NCBI RefSeq assembly: GCF_000718165.1
Contig: NZ_JOEY01000100.1
Location: 1-30,032, forward strand
Reading direction: 5' to 3'
Length of the DNA: 30,032 bases
Source of the DNA: Streptomyces fulvoviolaceus
Lineage (GTDB): Bacteria; Actinomycetota; Actinomycetes; Streptomycetales; Streptomycetaceae
The notes beneath the pieces were generated by a model. That model ran no database searches, had not been told where the DNA came from, and worked only from the letters and a program-made list of their open reading frames with translations. The position numbers and the translations under genes are program-made. Below are positions 14,906 through 22,102 of the stretch, piece by piece; the stretch's first letter is position 1, and every line of letters starts with the position of its first letter.

Positions 14906-15271
14906 GACCGGCTCTCTTCTACGTCTCGTGGGTCGTACAAATTGAGCCAGATCGTGTGCGGCAGGACCGGCTCGTTCATGTGCTGTTTACGCGGAGTGGA
15001 GCCAGTACACAGCGCCGTACTCCAAGGGGGTCAGTCACGGAAACCATGAAGGAGTTGGCTGGCCAGGGCCGTCATCTTGTAGATTCGTATGAACGGAGGT
15101 CATCAGTAACCTCCTCGTTCTCCTGTGGAAACGCGCGACACAGTACGCGTGACCTGGGACACAGCCCGAGAGGCGGAGAGCAGCGCTCGCCACCCCCGCG
15201 GACGGTCCCCCTGACCACACGACCCTCATAGTTCATCGTAGATTTCGAGACAAAGAACGGCGGCGACGAGA
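14906..15271. promoter_or_regulatory. Divergent regulatory region between the xanthine dehydrogenase genes and PucR gene
   Basis: No convincing gene lies in these 366 bp. Two similar blocks are seen on the plus strand: GTAGATTCG...GAACGG at 15079-15096 and GTAGATTTCG...GAACGG at 15238-15260. Each contains TAGATT, a possible -10; the first has TTGGCT at 15055-15060 as a weak -35 (19-bp spacer). A hairpin at 15091-15120 is listed separately. The PucR-family regulator probably binds here, but I cannot identify its box. Confidence 0.5.
15091..15120. promoter_or_regulatory. Inverted repeat GAACG-GAGGT / ACCTC-CT-CGTTC
   Basis: GAACGGAGGT (15091-15100) is complementary to ACCTCCTCGTTC (15109-15120) apart from a two-base bulge, around an 8-nt spacer. 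It is the strongest dyad in the divergent region and is a candidate operator for the adjacent PucR regulator, or a leader hairpin of its transcript. Confidence 0.45.
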
Positions 15272-16945
15272 ATGCGGCTGCGCGCACTGCTGGACACCGA
15301 CGCGCTGGGCCTGCGGCTGCTCGGCGGCGAGGACGAGCTGGATCGCACCGTGCGGGGTGTGATGACCACGGACCTGCGGGACCCCAGCCGCTACCTCGCG
15401 GGCGGGGAACTGGTCCTCACGGGCCTGGCCTGGCGCCGGGACGCCGCCGACTCGGAACCTTTCGTACGACTCCTCGTGCACGCCGGAGTGGCCGCGCTGG
15501 CCGCCGGCGAGGCGGAGCTCGGCGACATCCCGGACGACCTGGTCCTGGCCTGCGTCCGCCACCATCTGCCGCTCTTCGCGGTGAACGAGTCGGTGGCGTT
15601 CGCGACGATCACCGAGCACGTCGTACGACAGGTGAGCGGCGAGCGGGCCGGGGACCTGGCGGCCGTGGTCGACCGGCACCGCCGGATGATGACCTCGGGC
15701 CCGGCGGGCGGCGGCCCGGACGTGGTCCTGGACCTGCTCGGCTCGGACCTGGACCTGCGGGCCTGGGTCCTGTCGCCCACCGGCCGCCTGATCGCGGGCC
15801 CGAAGGCGCCGGGCGCGGGCCTGCCCGCCGACATCTGCGCGAAGCTGGCCGCGGAGCACCTGGCGGCGGCCCGCACGGGCAGGCGCGGCCCCCACCGCGT
15901 GGCCCTGGGCTCGTCGACGTACTCCCTCTTCCCGGTCCGCAGCAGCGGCCGCTCCGCGCAGGCCTCCCGGGACGTGCGCGAGACGGTGCTGTCGGACTGG
16001 CTGCTGGCCGTGGAGGCGGACGCCGGGGACTGGCCGGAGGAGCGCCTGGACCTCCTCCAGGGGGTCACCCAGCTGATCGCGGTCGAGCGCGATCGCAGGG
16101 ACGCGGCCCGCACGGTCCGCCGCCGCCTGGCCCAGGAGGTCCTGGAACTGGTCCAGACGGGAGCCGCCCCCGCGGAGATCGCCGCACGCCTGCGGGTGGC
16201 GGCCCCCGTCCTGCTCCCCGGCCTGGGCGCGGCCCCGCACTGGCAGGTGGTCGTGGCACGGGTCGAGTGGGAGGGCGGCGACGTCGAAGGAGGCCCGGTG
16301 GCCCAGTCCCTCCTGGAGGAGATCCTGGTCGACCCGCTCTCCACGGGCCCGGAACCCTCCGACCGCATCGCGGTGGCCCACATGGGCGACGAGGCGATCG
16401 CGCTGGTCCCGCTCCCGGCGGTCTCTTCGGAACACGACGGCTCCGAAGCAGGCATCCTGGCCGACCTGCTCCTGGAATCGGTACGGGATCCTCTCTCGGC
16501 CGGCCTGGACGACGACGGCCGCGTCACCCTGGGCGTCAGCGCGTCGGTCCACTCGGCGGAGGGCCTGCGAGGCGCCCTGGAGGAGGCCCGCCACGCCCGC
16601 CGAGTAGCGGCAGCCCGCCCAGGCCGCGTCTGCGCCGCAGGCCACCAGGAACTGGCCTCCCACGTCCTGCTCCTCCCCTTCGTGCCGGACGACGTCCGCC
16701 GGGCGTTCACCGCCCGCCTCCTGGACCCCCTCCGCGACTACGACCGCCGCCACCGCGCCGAACTGATCCCCACCCTCGAGGCCTTCCTCGACTGCGACGG
16801 CTCCTGGACCCGCTGCGCGACCCGTCTCCACCTGCACGTCAACACGCTGCGCTACCGGGTGGGCCGGATCGAGCAGTTGACGAGCCGTGACCTGTCACGC
16901 CTGGAGGACAAGCTGGATTTCTTCCTGGCACTACGCATGAGCTGA
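15272..16945 (+). CDS. PucR-family purine catabolism regulator
   Basis: This 557-aa transcription factor is divergent from the xanthine dehydrogenase cluster. The N-terminal PucR ligand domain (about 1-125: MRLRALLDTDALGLRLLGGEDELDRTVRGVMTTDLRDPSRYL, GELVLTGLAWR, AGVAALAAGEAEL) is characteristic. The middle (about 330-440) is the GGDEF-like CdaR segment (VVVARVEWEGG, VTLGVSASVHSAEGLRGALEEARHARRVA). The C-terminus (about 485-550) is the PucR/CdaR helix-turn-helix: LIPTLEAFLDCDGSWTRCATRLHLHVNTLRYRVGRIEQLTSRDL. The ATG at 15272 starts the conserved domain. In Bacillus subtilis PucR controls xanthine dehydrogenase and purine permease genes; here the same gene neighbourhood suggests the same job. 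Whether it activates or represses is not visible. Confidence 0.93.
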   Translation: MRLRALLDTDALGLRLLGGEDELDRTVRGVMTTDLRDPSRYLAGGELVLTGLAWRRDAADSEPFVRLLVHAGVAALAAGEAELGDIPDDLVLACVRHHLPLFAVNESVAFATITEHVVRQVSGERAGDLAAVVDRHRRMMTSGPAGGGPDVVLDLLGSDLDLRAWVLSPTGRLIAGPKAPGAGLPADICAKLAAEHLAAARTGRRGPHRVALGSSTYSLFPVRSSGRSAQASRDVRETVLSDWLLAVEADAGDWPEERLDLLQGVTQLIAVERDRRDAARTVRRRLAQEVLELVQTGAAPAEIAARLRVAAPVLLPGLGAAPHWQVVVARVEWEGGDVEGGPVAQSLLEEILVDPLSTGPEPSDRIAVAHMGDEAIALVPLPAVSSEHDGSEAGILADLLLESVRDPLSAGLDDDGRVTLGVSASVHSAEGLRGALEEARHARRVAAARPGRVCAAGHQELASHVLLLPFVPDDVRRAFTARLLDPLRDYDRRHRAELIPTLEAFLDCDGSWTRCATRLHLHVNTLRYRVGRIEQLTSRDLSRLEDKLDFFLALRMS

Positions 16946-17072
16946 AACCTCAACCCCCGACCTGCCCCACGACTTTGTGAATTCCTTCACCCACCCCCTT
17001 GGCCGCGCCACGGAATCCATGCTGAGATGCGGCCACCACTCATAGCTCAATGGCGTGCTCGGGGAGGGCAAC

Positions 17073-17846
17073 GTGGCGCATACCGCCATGTCTGGTAACG
17101 GAACGACCGCCGGTGACGATCCACTCCAGACCGCGGTATGGCGGCTGCGCTCGCGGGCCTGCTGGGCCGACGCGGCCGCCCTGCTCCAACCGGTCACCGC
17201 GCCGGCCGCTCTCCAACGGACCGCACTGCTCATCGAACGGTGCCTGTACACCGAGCAGGGCTGGAGCGAGGCCGAGGACGCACTGCGTACGGCCGAGGCG
17301 CTGGCCCACGGCGACGACGAACGGGGCGCGGCCGCTTGTGAACGCGGGCAACTTGCCTACGCCGCCACGCTCCACGGCGTCCGCGACCGCGCCGACGAGG
17401 CACGGGCGGCCCTGGGCCGGGCGGCGGCACTGATCCCTCCGGGGGCTCCCCAGCGGGCGTTGCTGGACTTCCGCCGCGGCCTGCTGGCGGAGAACCTGGC
17501 CCACTCGCCCCAGGCGGCGCGAGCGGCGTACCGGCGGGCGCACGCGGGTGCCACGGCCCACGCCGACCCTCTCCTGCTCTCCTTCACCTGGCGCCACCTT
17601 GCCGGACTCGCCCTACGGGACGGGGAGTTGGCGGAGGCCCGCCACGGCTTCGCCGAATCCCTGCGCATCCGCGAGGAGTTGGGCTACCTCGTAGGCACCG
17701 CCCCCGCGTTGGCCTCCCTGGCGGACGCGGAGGTGGAACCGGAGGCCTCCCGACTCCGCGAGGAGGCGCGGCGCCTGTACCGCTTGCTGGGGGGCGTACC
17801 CACATGGCTGGCCCACCAGTTGGCTCCACCGGCGGCAACGGCATGA
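17073..17846 (+). CDS. Tetratricopeptide-repeat protein
   Basis: This 257-aa alanine-rich helical protein contains TPR-like helix pairs: WSEAEDALRTAEALAHGD, GAAACERGQLAYAATLHGVRDRADEARAALGRAAAL, LAENLAHSPQAARAAYRRAHAGA, WRHLAGLALRDGELAEARHGFAESLRIREELG. Such repeats mediate protein-protein contacts; no catalytic domain is present. I choose the GTG at 17073 because GGGGAGGG precedes it by a few bases; a GTG at 17055 and an ATG at 17088 are in frame. It is monocistronic and preceded by 127 bp containing only a small dyad GTGAATTCCTTCAC (16977-16990). The specific role is unknown. Confidence 0.8.
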   Translation: MAHTAMSGNGTTAGDDPLQTAVWRLRSRACWADAAALLQPVTAPAALQRTALLIERCLYTEQGWSEAEDALRTAEALAHGDDERGAAACERGQLAYAATLHGVRDRADEARAALGRAAALIPPGAPQRALLDFRRGLLAENLAHSPQAARAAYRRAHAGATAHADPLLLSFTWRHLAGLALRDGELAEARHGFAESLRIREELGYLVGTAPALASLADAEVEPEASRLREEARRLYRLLGGVPTWLAHQLAPPAATA

Positions 17847-17916
17847 ACTGACCGGGGTCGGCGGGGCGCCGCTGGCGGTGCCACGTGAGGTCGTAGGACG
17901 TCCGCGGCGCCGTCGT

Positions 17917-17944
17917 GGCTGGTCGCGCAGTTCCCCGCGCCCCT
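17917..17944 (+). repeat. Dispersed Streptomyces-type intergenic repeat (intact copy)
   Basis: GGCTGGTCGCGCAGTTCCCC followed by GCGCCCCT is an uninterrupted copy of the element found interrupted at 6796-6848. In my experience this sequence is common between genes in Streptomyces genomes. It is followed by AAAGAAGGGCG. No coding function. Confidence 0.7.
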
Positions 17945-17972
17945 AAAGAAGGGCGTTGCCGCGCCCGCCGAT

Positions 17973-18091
17973 GGCGAGCAACCCGGCACGAGCATGAGCG
18001 CCAGCCGCCGACGGCGAGAACCCGGCGCGGGCGTGGGCGTAAGCCGCGCACGGCGAGCAACCCGGCGCAGGCCTGGGCGTCAGCCGCGCAC
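17973..18091. repeat. Tandem repeat, three units of 40/39/40 bp
   Basis: Units at 17973-18012, 18013-18051 and 18052-18091 each begin GGCGAG(C)AACCCGGC and end AGCCG(C)CGC/GAC. Partial units flank both ends. The 39/40-bp period is not a multiple of three, so the array is not a coding repeat. The last codons and stop (18080) of the GntR-family gene lie inside unit 3. Confidence 0.85.
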
Positions 18092-18979
18092 GGCGGCAAG
18101 GGGACGTGCCGGGGGGTGTCCGCCCGCAGCGGCGGGCGTCCGGCAGAGCACAGTTGGAGAAACAGCACCGCCCGACCGAGGACGGACACCCCCCGGCACG
18201 GCCCCGTCCCCCACCAACGACCGCACCACATCCACATCCCGAGCGATCAACGCGTCCAACAGCGCCGTATGCTCCGCCGCGTCCGCCACCAGCTCCGCCC
18301 GCCCCCGAGAGCCAGGCCCGCCCACCAGCGGCCACTGCGCCCGGCGGTGCAGGTCCTCCGCGATCTGGACGAGCTGCTCGTTGCCCGACAGGGCCAGCAT
18401 CGCCCGGTGAAACGCCCGGTCGGACTCCGCATACGTCGCCCGGCACCCGGAGGCCGCCGCACGGACACTCGCCTCGGCCAGCGGCCGCAGTTCCGCCCAC
18501 CGCTCGGCGGGCACCGTACGGGCCAGCCGCAGCATCACCGGCACCTCGATCAGCGAACGCACCTCGGCCAGCTCCGCCAGCTCACGCGCCCCACGCTCGA
18601 CCACCCGGAAGCCCCGGTTGGGAACGACCTCGACAGCCCCCTCCAGCGCGAGCTGCTGCATAGCCTCCCGCACCGGCGTCGCCGACACCCCGAACCGATC
18701 ACCGAGCGCCGGCGCCGAGTACACCTCACCGGGCCGCAGCTCCCCCGCCACCAGCGCGGTACGCAACGCGTCGAGGATCTGCCCCCGCACGGAGGCCCGC
18801 TGCACCACGGCCCGCGGACGCTCGGAACCGGGAAAGGGAATCGGCTGCTCGCTGTGCGTGTGCTCACCGCGAGCGACGGCATCGCCCCCGGCCCTCCGCT
18901 CCCGCTCCACATCCGCGGCCCGCACCTGCGGCGGCACCCACGCCACCCCCGCGGCGGAGCCCTGCGCGCCCTGCTTCAC
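18080..18979 (-). CDS. GntR-family (FadR/FCD) transcriptional regulator with repeat-derived C-terminal tail
   Basis: This one-component regulator is about 299 aa. The winged helix-turn-helix is SVRGQILDALRTALVAGELRPGE...LGDRFGVSATPVREAMQQLALEGAVEVVPNRGFRV. The FCD ligand domain follows with RSLIEVPVMLRLA, a metal-type DRAFHRAMLAL motif and EHTALLDALIARD. The GTG at 18979 is preferred because GGAGGAGGAGCC directly precedes it; the upstream ATG at 19013-19015 lacks a ribosome site. Before the HTH is a disordered stretch of about 60 residues. After DALIARDVDVVRSLV, where FCD proteins usually end, about 45 residues are encoded by an inverted repeat and a tandem repeat, which suggests that the original 3' end was lost. 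The gene is divergent from fhuF. Effector unknown. Confidence 0.88.
   Translation of the reverse strand: MKQGAQGSAAGVAWVPPQVRAADVERERRAGGDAVARGEHTHSEQPIPFPGSERPRAVVQRASVRGQILDALRTALVAGELRPGEVYSAPALGDRFGVSATPVREAMQQLALEGAVEVVPNRGFRVVERGARELAELAEVRSLIEVPVMLRLARTVPAERWAELRPLAEASVRAAASGCRATYAESDRAFHRAMLALSGNEQLVQIAEDLHRRAQWPLVGGPGSRGRAELVADAAEHTALLDALIARDVDVVRSLVGDGAVPGGVRPRSGGAVSPTVLCRTPAAAGGHPPARPLAAVRG
18100..18205. repeat. Long inverted repeat (23-bp arms, one mismatch)
   Basis: The arm 18100-18122 (GGGGACGTGCCGGGGGG...) matches the inverse of 18183-18205 at 22 of 23 positions. The 60-nt loop begins with a second hairpin, CGCCCGC-AGCG-GCGGGCG (18121-18138). The whole element lies within the last codons of the GntR-family reading frame and next to the tandem repeat. 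It may serve as the gene's transcription terminator. Confidence 0.75.
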
Positions 18980-19084
18980 GGCTCCTCCTCCGGACGTGTC
19001 GGTACTTGGGGTCATTACGGCGGGTTGTTACTCACCCGTCAAGCACCTTAGGCGCAGAACGCTTCAGTTCAAATCCTGACGATG

Positions 19085-19113
19085 TTGGGTAAGGTAAGCC
19101 TTACCTCTAGACA
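19085..19113 (+). promoter_or_regulatory. Promoter of fhuF
   Basis: TTGGGT (19085-19090) and TAGACA (19108-19113) are 17 bp apart and frame the iron box exactly, so the regulator would cover the whole core promoter. The start codon follows 21 bp downstream of the -10. Confidence 0.55.
19090..19108. promoter_or_regulatory. DtxR/DmdR-type iron box
   Basis: TAAGGTAAGCCTTACCTCT contains a perfect dyad AGGTAAG-C-CTTACCT (19092-19106) and closely fits the known actinobacterial iron-box consensus TTAGGTTAGGCTAACCTAA. With Fe(II) bound, DmdR/DtxR proteins occupy such sites and silence iron-acquisition genes. It lies between the -35 and -10 of fhuF. Confidence 0.88.
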
Positions 19114-19134
19114 ATCGCGAATCGGTGGTCCCGC

Positions 19135-19992
19135 ATGCCCATACCGCTGCCCGCCCCCCGTTCGGCCGTCACAGCCGCCTACGCGCGCATGACCAAGGCC
19201 TTCCCGGGACTGACGGTCACGGAGCTGGACACCGGCGAGCAGCCCCCGCGGACCGGCGGCTGGGTCACCGCCGCCGCACTCGCGGAGGACGACGAGGCAC
19301 TCGACACATTCCTCGCCTGGGACGACGAACAGGTCCAGCGGGACAACAACCAGAAGGCCCGCCCCGACGTCATCGCGAGCTTCGGTCTGCACCGCTACGC
19401 CTGGCCGGCCTGCCTCCTCTTCACCGCACCGTGGTTCCTGCACCGCAGGGTCCCCCGCTACCCCGTGACACACGTCTCGTACGACCGCACCGAAGGCCCG
19501 ATGGCCTTCGCGGTACGCCCCGGCCCCTTCGCCTGCCTCCCGGACGACCCGGCGGCAGCACTCCCCGGCGCCCGCACGGTCCCCGACGAGGAGGCGCTGC
19601 GCGCCGAGCTCCGGGACGCGATAGCCGAACACATGGAGCCGGTACTGACAGCCTTCGGCCCCCGTATGCGCCGCCGCGGCCGCGCACTCTGGGGCATGGT
19701 GACGGACGAGATAGTCGAGGGGCTCTGGTTCGTGGCCGAACAGCTCGGCGAGCACGAGAAGCGCCGAGCCGAGCGCGAACTCGACCGGCTCCTGCCGGGC
19801 ACGACGAAGCCGTACGTCGGCACCCCGGCCTTCCGCGTACTCACCGGCCCGAACAACGAACCACTCCCCACCCGCGACCGGGCGAGCTGCTGCATGTACT
19901 ACACACTCGATCCGGACGACACCTGCGCCACCTGTCCGCGCACCTGCGACGCGGACCGAATCACCAAGCTCACGGCGGCCGCGGCCAGTTGA
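19135..19992 (+). CDS. fhuF: FhuF-type siderophore-iron reductase
   Basis: This 285-aa protein has the FhuF C-terminal signature C-C-x10-C-x2-C: Cys252, Cys253, Cys264 and Cys267, in SCCMYYTLDPDDTCATCP, which binds a [2Fe-2S] cluster. FhuF proteins reduce Fe(III) in imported siderophores to release Fe(II) in the cytoplasm. The N-terminal 240 residues are helical and hydrophilic, with GLHRYAWPACLLFTAPWFL typical of the family. There is no signal peptide. Start ATG at 19135; the ribosome site is weak (GGTGG). An iron box inside its promoter supports expression only under iron limitation. It stands alone, with no siderophore transport or synthesis genes in the window. Cys271 is an additional cysteine beyond the motif. 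Confidence 0.9.
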   Translation: MPIPLPAPRSAVTAAYARMTKAFPGLTVTELDTGEQPPRTGGWVTAAALAEDDEALDTFLAWDDEQVQRDNNQKARPDVIASFGLHRYAWPACLLFTAPWFLHRRVPRYPVTHVSYDRTEGPMAFAVRPGPFACLPDDPAAALPGARTVPDEEALRAELRDAIAEHMEPVLTAFGPRMRRRGRALWGMVTDEIVEGLWFVAEQLGEHEKRRAERELDRLLPGTTKPYVGTPAFRVLTGPNNEPLPTRDRASCCMYYTLDPDDTCATCPRTCDADRITKLTAAAAS

Positions 19993-20318
19993 GGCCGTGT
20001 CAGAACACGGACAGGCCCACCCCCCTCACGGACCCCGCCACCCCCTCCCGTAAGATCACTCGCGACTGAGATGACCCCACGGTTACAGGTAATTCACAAC
20101 TTCCTCACTTGCCGCAGGAACTTTCCGTGGAACCACCCGTACGGGTAGTCTTATTCGAACTCAACTCCCGCCCCTCACGCGGCAGTTCGAGCAGAACGCC
20201 GCCCTGGGCATCCCCTTGCACTTCCTTGGCGGCCTCTTGCCCCGAAAACGCCTGAGGGTCGTTGTGATTGGGCCACTATGGCGGGCGTTACGCCCTATCC
20301 CAATGCAAGGGACCCCAG
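19993..20318 (+). promoter_or_regulatory. Upstream region and leader of the DUF2637 gene
   Basis: This 326-bp gap holds no long gene. Seen in it are a -10-like TAAGAT (20051-20056), a 25-codon ORF from ATG 20071 that I do not trust, a dyad GGAACTTTCC (20117-20126), CCCGTACGGG (20137-20146), a 7-bp inverted repeat TCGAACT/AGTTCGA, and near its 3' end a nested hairpin and short ORF listed separately. The length and structure suggest a long 5' leader. Confidence 0.5.
20267..20304 (+). promoter_or_regulatory. Nested hairpin in the DUF2637 leader
   Basis: ATTGGG (20267-20272) pairs with CCCAAT (20299-20304), enclosing GGGCG-TTA-CGCCC (20283-20295). The structure ends 2 bp before the AAGGGA ribosome site and could affect translation. 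Function is inferred only. Confidence 0.4.
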
Positions 20319-20322
20319 ATGA
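20278..20322 (+). CDS. Possible 14-codon leader ORF overlapping the DUF2637 start
   Basis: ATG at 20278 opens a frame encoding MAGVTPYPNARDPR, with its TGA overlapping the ATG of the DUF2637 gene (ATGA at 20319-20322). The ORF runs through the nested hairpin and ribosome site. Its own ribosome site is poor. Translation coupling or attenuation is possible, but a chance ORF cannot be excluded. Confidence 0.25.
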   Translation: MAGVTPYPNARDPR

Positions 20323-21356
20323 GACTGACCGACATATCGCTGAACTGGTTGCTTCCGGGCGCCGTACTGCTCCTGGGCGTGCTGGCGGCGGTAGCGGTGC
20401 TCGCGCGGAGCAAGCGGTCCGGGGAGCACGCGAAGGACGACTCGTGGGAGCGCAGCGAGGAGCGCCGTCGGCGCAAGGAGGCCATATACGGCACCGCCTC
20501 CTATGTGCTGTTGTTCTGCTGTGCGGCGGTGGCAGCCGCCCTCTCCTTCCACGGCCTGGTCGGCTTCGGCCAGCAGAACCTCAACCTGTCCAACGGCTGG
20601 GAGTACTTGGTCCCGTTCGGCCTGGACGGTGCGGCGATGTTCTGCTCGGTGCTCGCGGTACGCGAGGCCAGCCACGGTGACGCGGCACTCGGCTCCCGGA
20701 TACTCGTGTGGACGTTCGCGGCCGCCGCGGCCTGGTTCAACTGGGTGCACGCGCCCAGGGGCTTCGGCCACGAGGGCGCGCCGCAGTTCTTCTCCGGCAT
20801 GTCCCTGTCGGCCGCCGTCCTGTTCGACCGCGCGCTGAAGCAGACCCGCCGGGCCGCCCTGCGCGAGCAGGGTCTGGTGCCGCGACCGCTGCCGCAGATC
20901 CGCGTGGTCCGCTGGCTGAGGGCGCCGCGTGAGACGTACAAGGCCTGGTCGCTGATGCTGCTGGAGAACGTGCGCAGCCTCGACGAGGCGGTCGACGAGG
21001 TCCGCGAGGACCAGCGTGAGAAGGAAGCGGCCCGACTGCGCCGACGCGGCGAGCAGCGTGTGGAGCGGGCGCAGCTCAAGGCGATCAGCCGGGGCCACCG
21101 CGGCTTCATCGGCCGTGGCGGCGGCCACCCGGCGGAGACGCAGGCGCTGGAGCGAGGCTCGGACCGAGTCTCCGCGGAGCCTGCTATATCGACCACGGAG
21201 CAGCTGCCCGTACGCGCGCGTCCCTCTCTCCAGCCGGTCCGCCACGGCACTGACTCGCTCAGCGTCGACCTCACCGCGGAGGACGACACAATGGCCCTGC
21301 CGCGTCTGGACTCCCTGGAGCGCAAGCTCAAGGACCTTGAGCAGCAGTTCGGCTAG
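20319..21356 (+). CDS. DUF2637 membrane protein (SpdB-like)
   Basis: This 345-aa protein has one N-terminal membrane helix (about 9-30, WLLPGAVLLLGVLAAVAVLA) followed by a charged segment (RSKRSGEHAKDDSWERSEERRRRKE). Then come three more helices in the DUF2637 region (about 60-165: YVLLFCCAAVAAALSFHGLVGFG, WEYLVPFGLDGAAMFCSVLAVREAS, ILVWTFAAAAAWFNWVHAP). The C-terminal half is cytoplasmic, highly charged and partly coiled (VDEVREDQREKEAARLRRRGEQRVERAQLKA), ending LERKLKDLEQQF. DUF2637 proteins occur in actinobacterial plasmid-spread loci (SpdB) and also as chromosomal genes; their function is unclear. The ATG at 20319 follows AAGGGA. A strong terminator follows the gene. No transfer genes (tra, kor) are nearby, so this is probably a chromosomal version. 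Confidence 0.85.
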   Translation: MRLTDISLNWLLPGAVLLLGVLAAVAVLARSKRSGEHAKDDSWERSEERRRRKEAIYGTASYVLLFCCAAVAAALSFHGLVGFGQQNLNLSNGWEYLVPFGLDGAAMFCSVLAVREASHGDAALGSRILVWTFAAAAAWFNWVHAPRGFGHEGAPQFFSGMSLSAAVLFDRALKQTRRAALREQGLVPRPLPQIRVVRWLRAPRETYKAWSLMLLENVRSLDEAVDEVREDQREKEAARLRRRGEQRVERAQLKAISRGHRGFIGRGGGHPAETQALERGSDRVSAEPAISTTEQLPVRARPSLQPVRHGTDSLSVDLTAEDDTMALPRLDSLERKLKDLEQQFG

Positions 21357-21367
21357 GGAAGAACCAC

Positions 21368-21408
21368 CGAGAAGGGGGCGTGACCGATACGGTCACGCCC
21401 CCTTCTCG
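21368..21408. terminator. Strong bidirectional terminator
   Basis: A perfect 18-bp stem (21368-21385 with 21391-21408, sequence CGAGAAGGGGGCGTGACC and its inverse) with a 5-nt loop GATAC. It lies 11 bp after the DUF2637 stop and 13 bp from the stop of the converging ATP-binding protein gene, so it can serve both. Confidence 0.92.
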
Positions 21409-21421
21409 TTCAAGAGCCCGT

Positions 21422-21874
21422 TCACACGGCTCCGGCGTCCAGCTCGAACCAGACCGCCTTCCCCACGCCGTGCGCCCGTACCCCCCAGGCGTCCGCGAGG
21501 GACTGCACCAGGACCAAGCCTCTGCCGTGCGTACCGTCGTCGGCGTTCGGTACGCGCAGTCGGGGCCTGCGGGCGACGAAGTCCCGCACCTCCACCCTGA
21601 GGCCGCGCGGGCCCACGGTGGCCGTCAGGACCGCGTCGTGATCGGTGTGGACGAGCGCGTTGGTGACGAGTTCACTGGTGAGCAGTTCCGCTATCTCCGA
21701 TCGTCCGGGCCTCCCCCAGTGTCGTAACAGTTCCCTCAGCGCCCTGCGTGTCTCGGGCACCGCCCCCAGGTCCGCCCGCTCGAGTCTGCGCCTGAGCTGC
21801 GGCGCCTGCGCCCGCTCCTTGGCGCTGTCGGCCGTGTCCTCCACTGTCTCCGCCGAGAAGGCCCCTACTGCCAT
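21422..21874 (-). CDS. GHKL ATP-binding (RsbW/anti-sigma-factor-like) protein with a TTA codon
   Basis: This 150-aa histidine-kinase-like ATPase domain protein belongs to the large Streptomyces RsbW-like group. The N-box is SELVTNALVHTDHD, the strand VGPRGLRVEVRDF takes the place of the G1 region, and DDGTHGRGLVLVQSLADAWGV is the G2-type lid. It ends GKAVWFELD. Such proteins bind sigma factors or anti-anti-sigma partners; no partner gene is adjacent. The ATG at 21874 is chosen because GAGGAGG precedes it; an upstream ATG at 21904 would add ten residues. Codon 50 (21727-21725) is TTA, the rare leucine codon read by the developmental tRNA bldA, so translation may be delayed until differentiation. 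Confidence 0.87.
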   Translation of the reverse strand: MAVGAFSAETVEDTADSAKERAQAPQLRRRLERADLGAVPETRRALRELLRHWGRPGRSEIAELLTSELVTNALVHTDHDAVLTATVGPRGLRVEVRDFVARRPRLRVPNADDGTHGRGLVLVQSLADAWGVRAHGVGKAVWFELDAGAV

Positions 21875-21944
21875 GGGACCGCCTCCTCGTGCCTGCCTCT
21901 TCATGACCCCCGCCCGCGTTCCGATGTCGGTACCCCTCCTACTC

Positions 21945-21974
21945 GAACACGTTCACGGGGATCCATGCCCCGTG
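21945..21974. promoter_or_regulatory. Dyad cluster between the ATP-binding protein and mannosidase genes
   Basis: GAACACGTTC (21945-21954) is a near-palindrome, and directly next to it CACGGGG (21954-21960) pairs with CCCCGTG (21968-21974) around ATCCATG. These lie in the 228-bp divergent region, and either gene could be controlled from here. No regulator is assignable. Confidence 0.3.
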
Positions 21975-22102
21975 GTTCATGCGCCAGTCATGTCGAATCG
22001 TCAACGACCAGGTGTTCGGCCACGCTTACGGCGGCGGATGCGACCTTCCGAGACGGGTAGATGAAACGTGGACAGCGCCGTCCGATCCGCCGAGGAGACC
22101 CC

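Noticed and set aside
17973..18091. CRISPR array
   Set aside because: The units are directly adjacent 39-40 bp tandem copies without unique spacers.
20071..20148. 25-codon ORF downstream of TAAGAT in the DUF2637 upstream region
   Set aside because: It has no ribosome site, an unusual codon mix including TTA, and no recognisable product; treated as chance.
20319..21356. Integrated conjugative plasmid suggested by the SpdB-like gene
   Set aside because: No integrase, replication, tra/FtsK-like or kor genes and no tRNA attachment site are visible around it.
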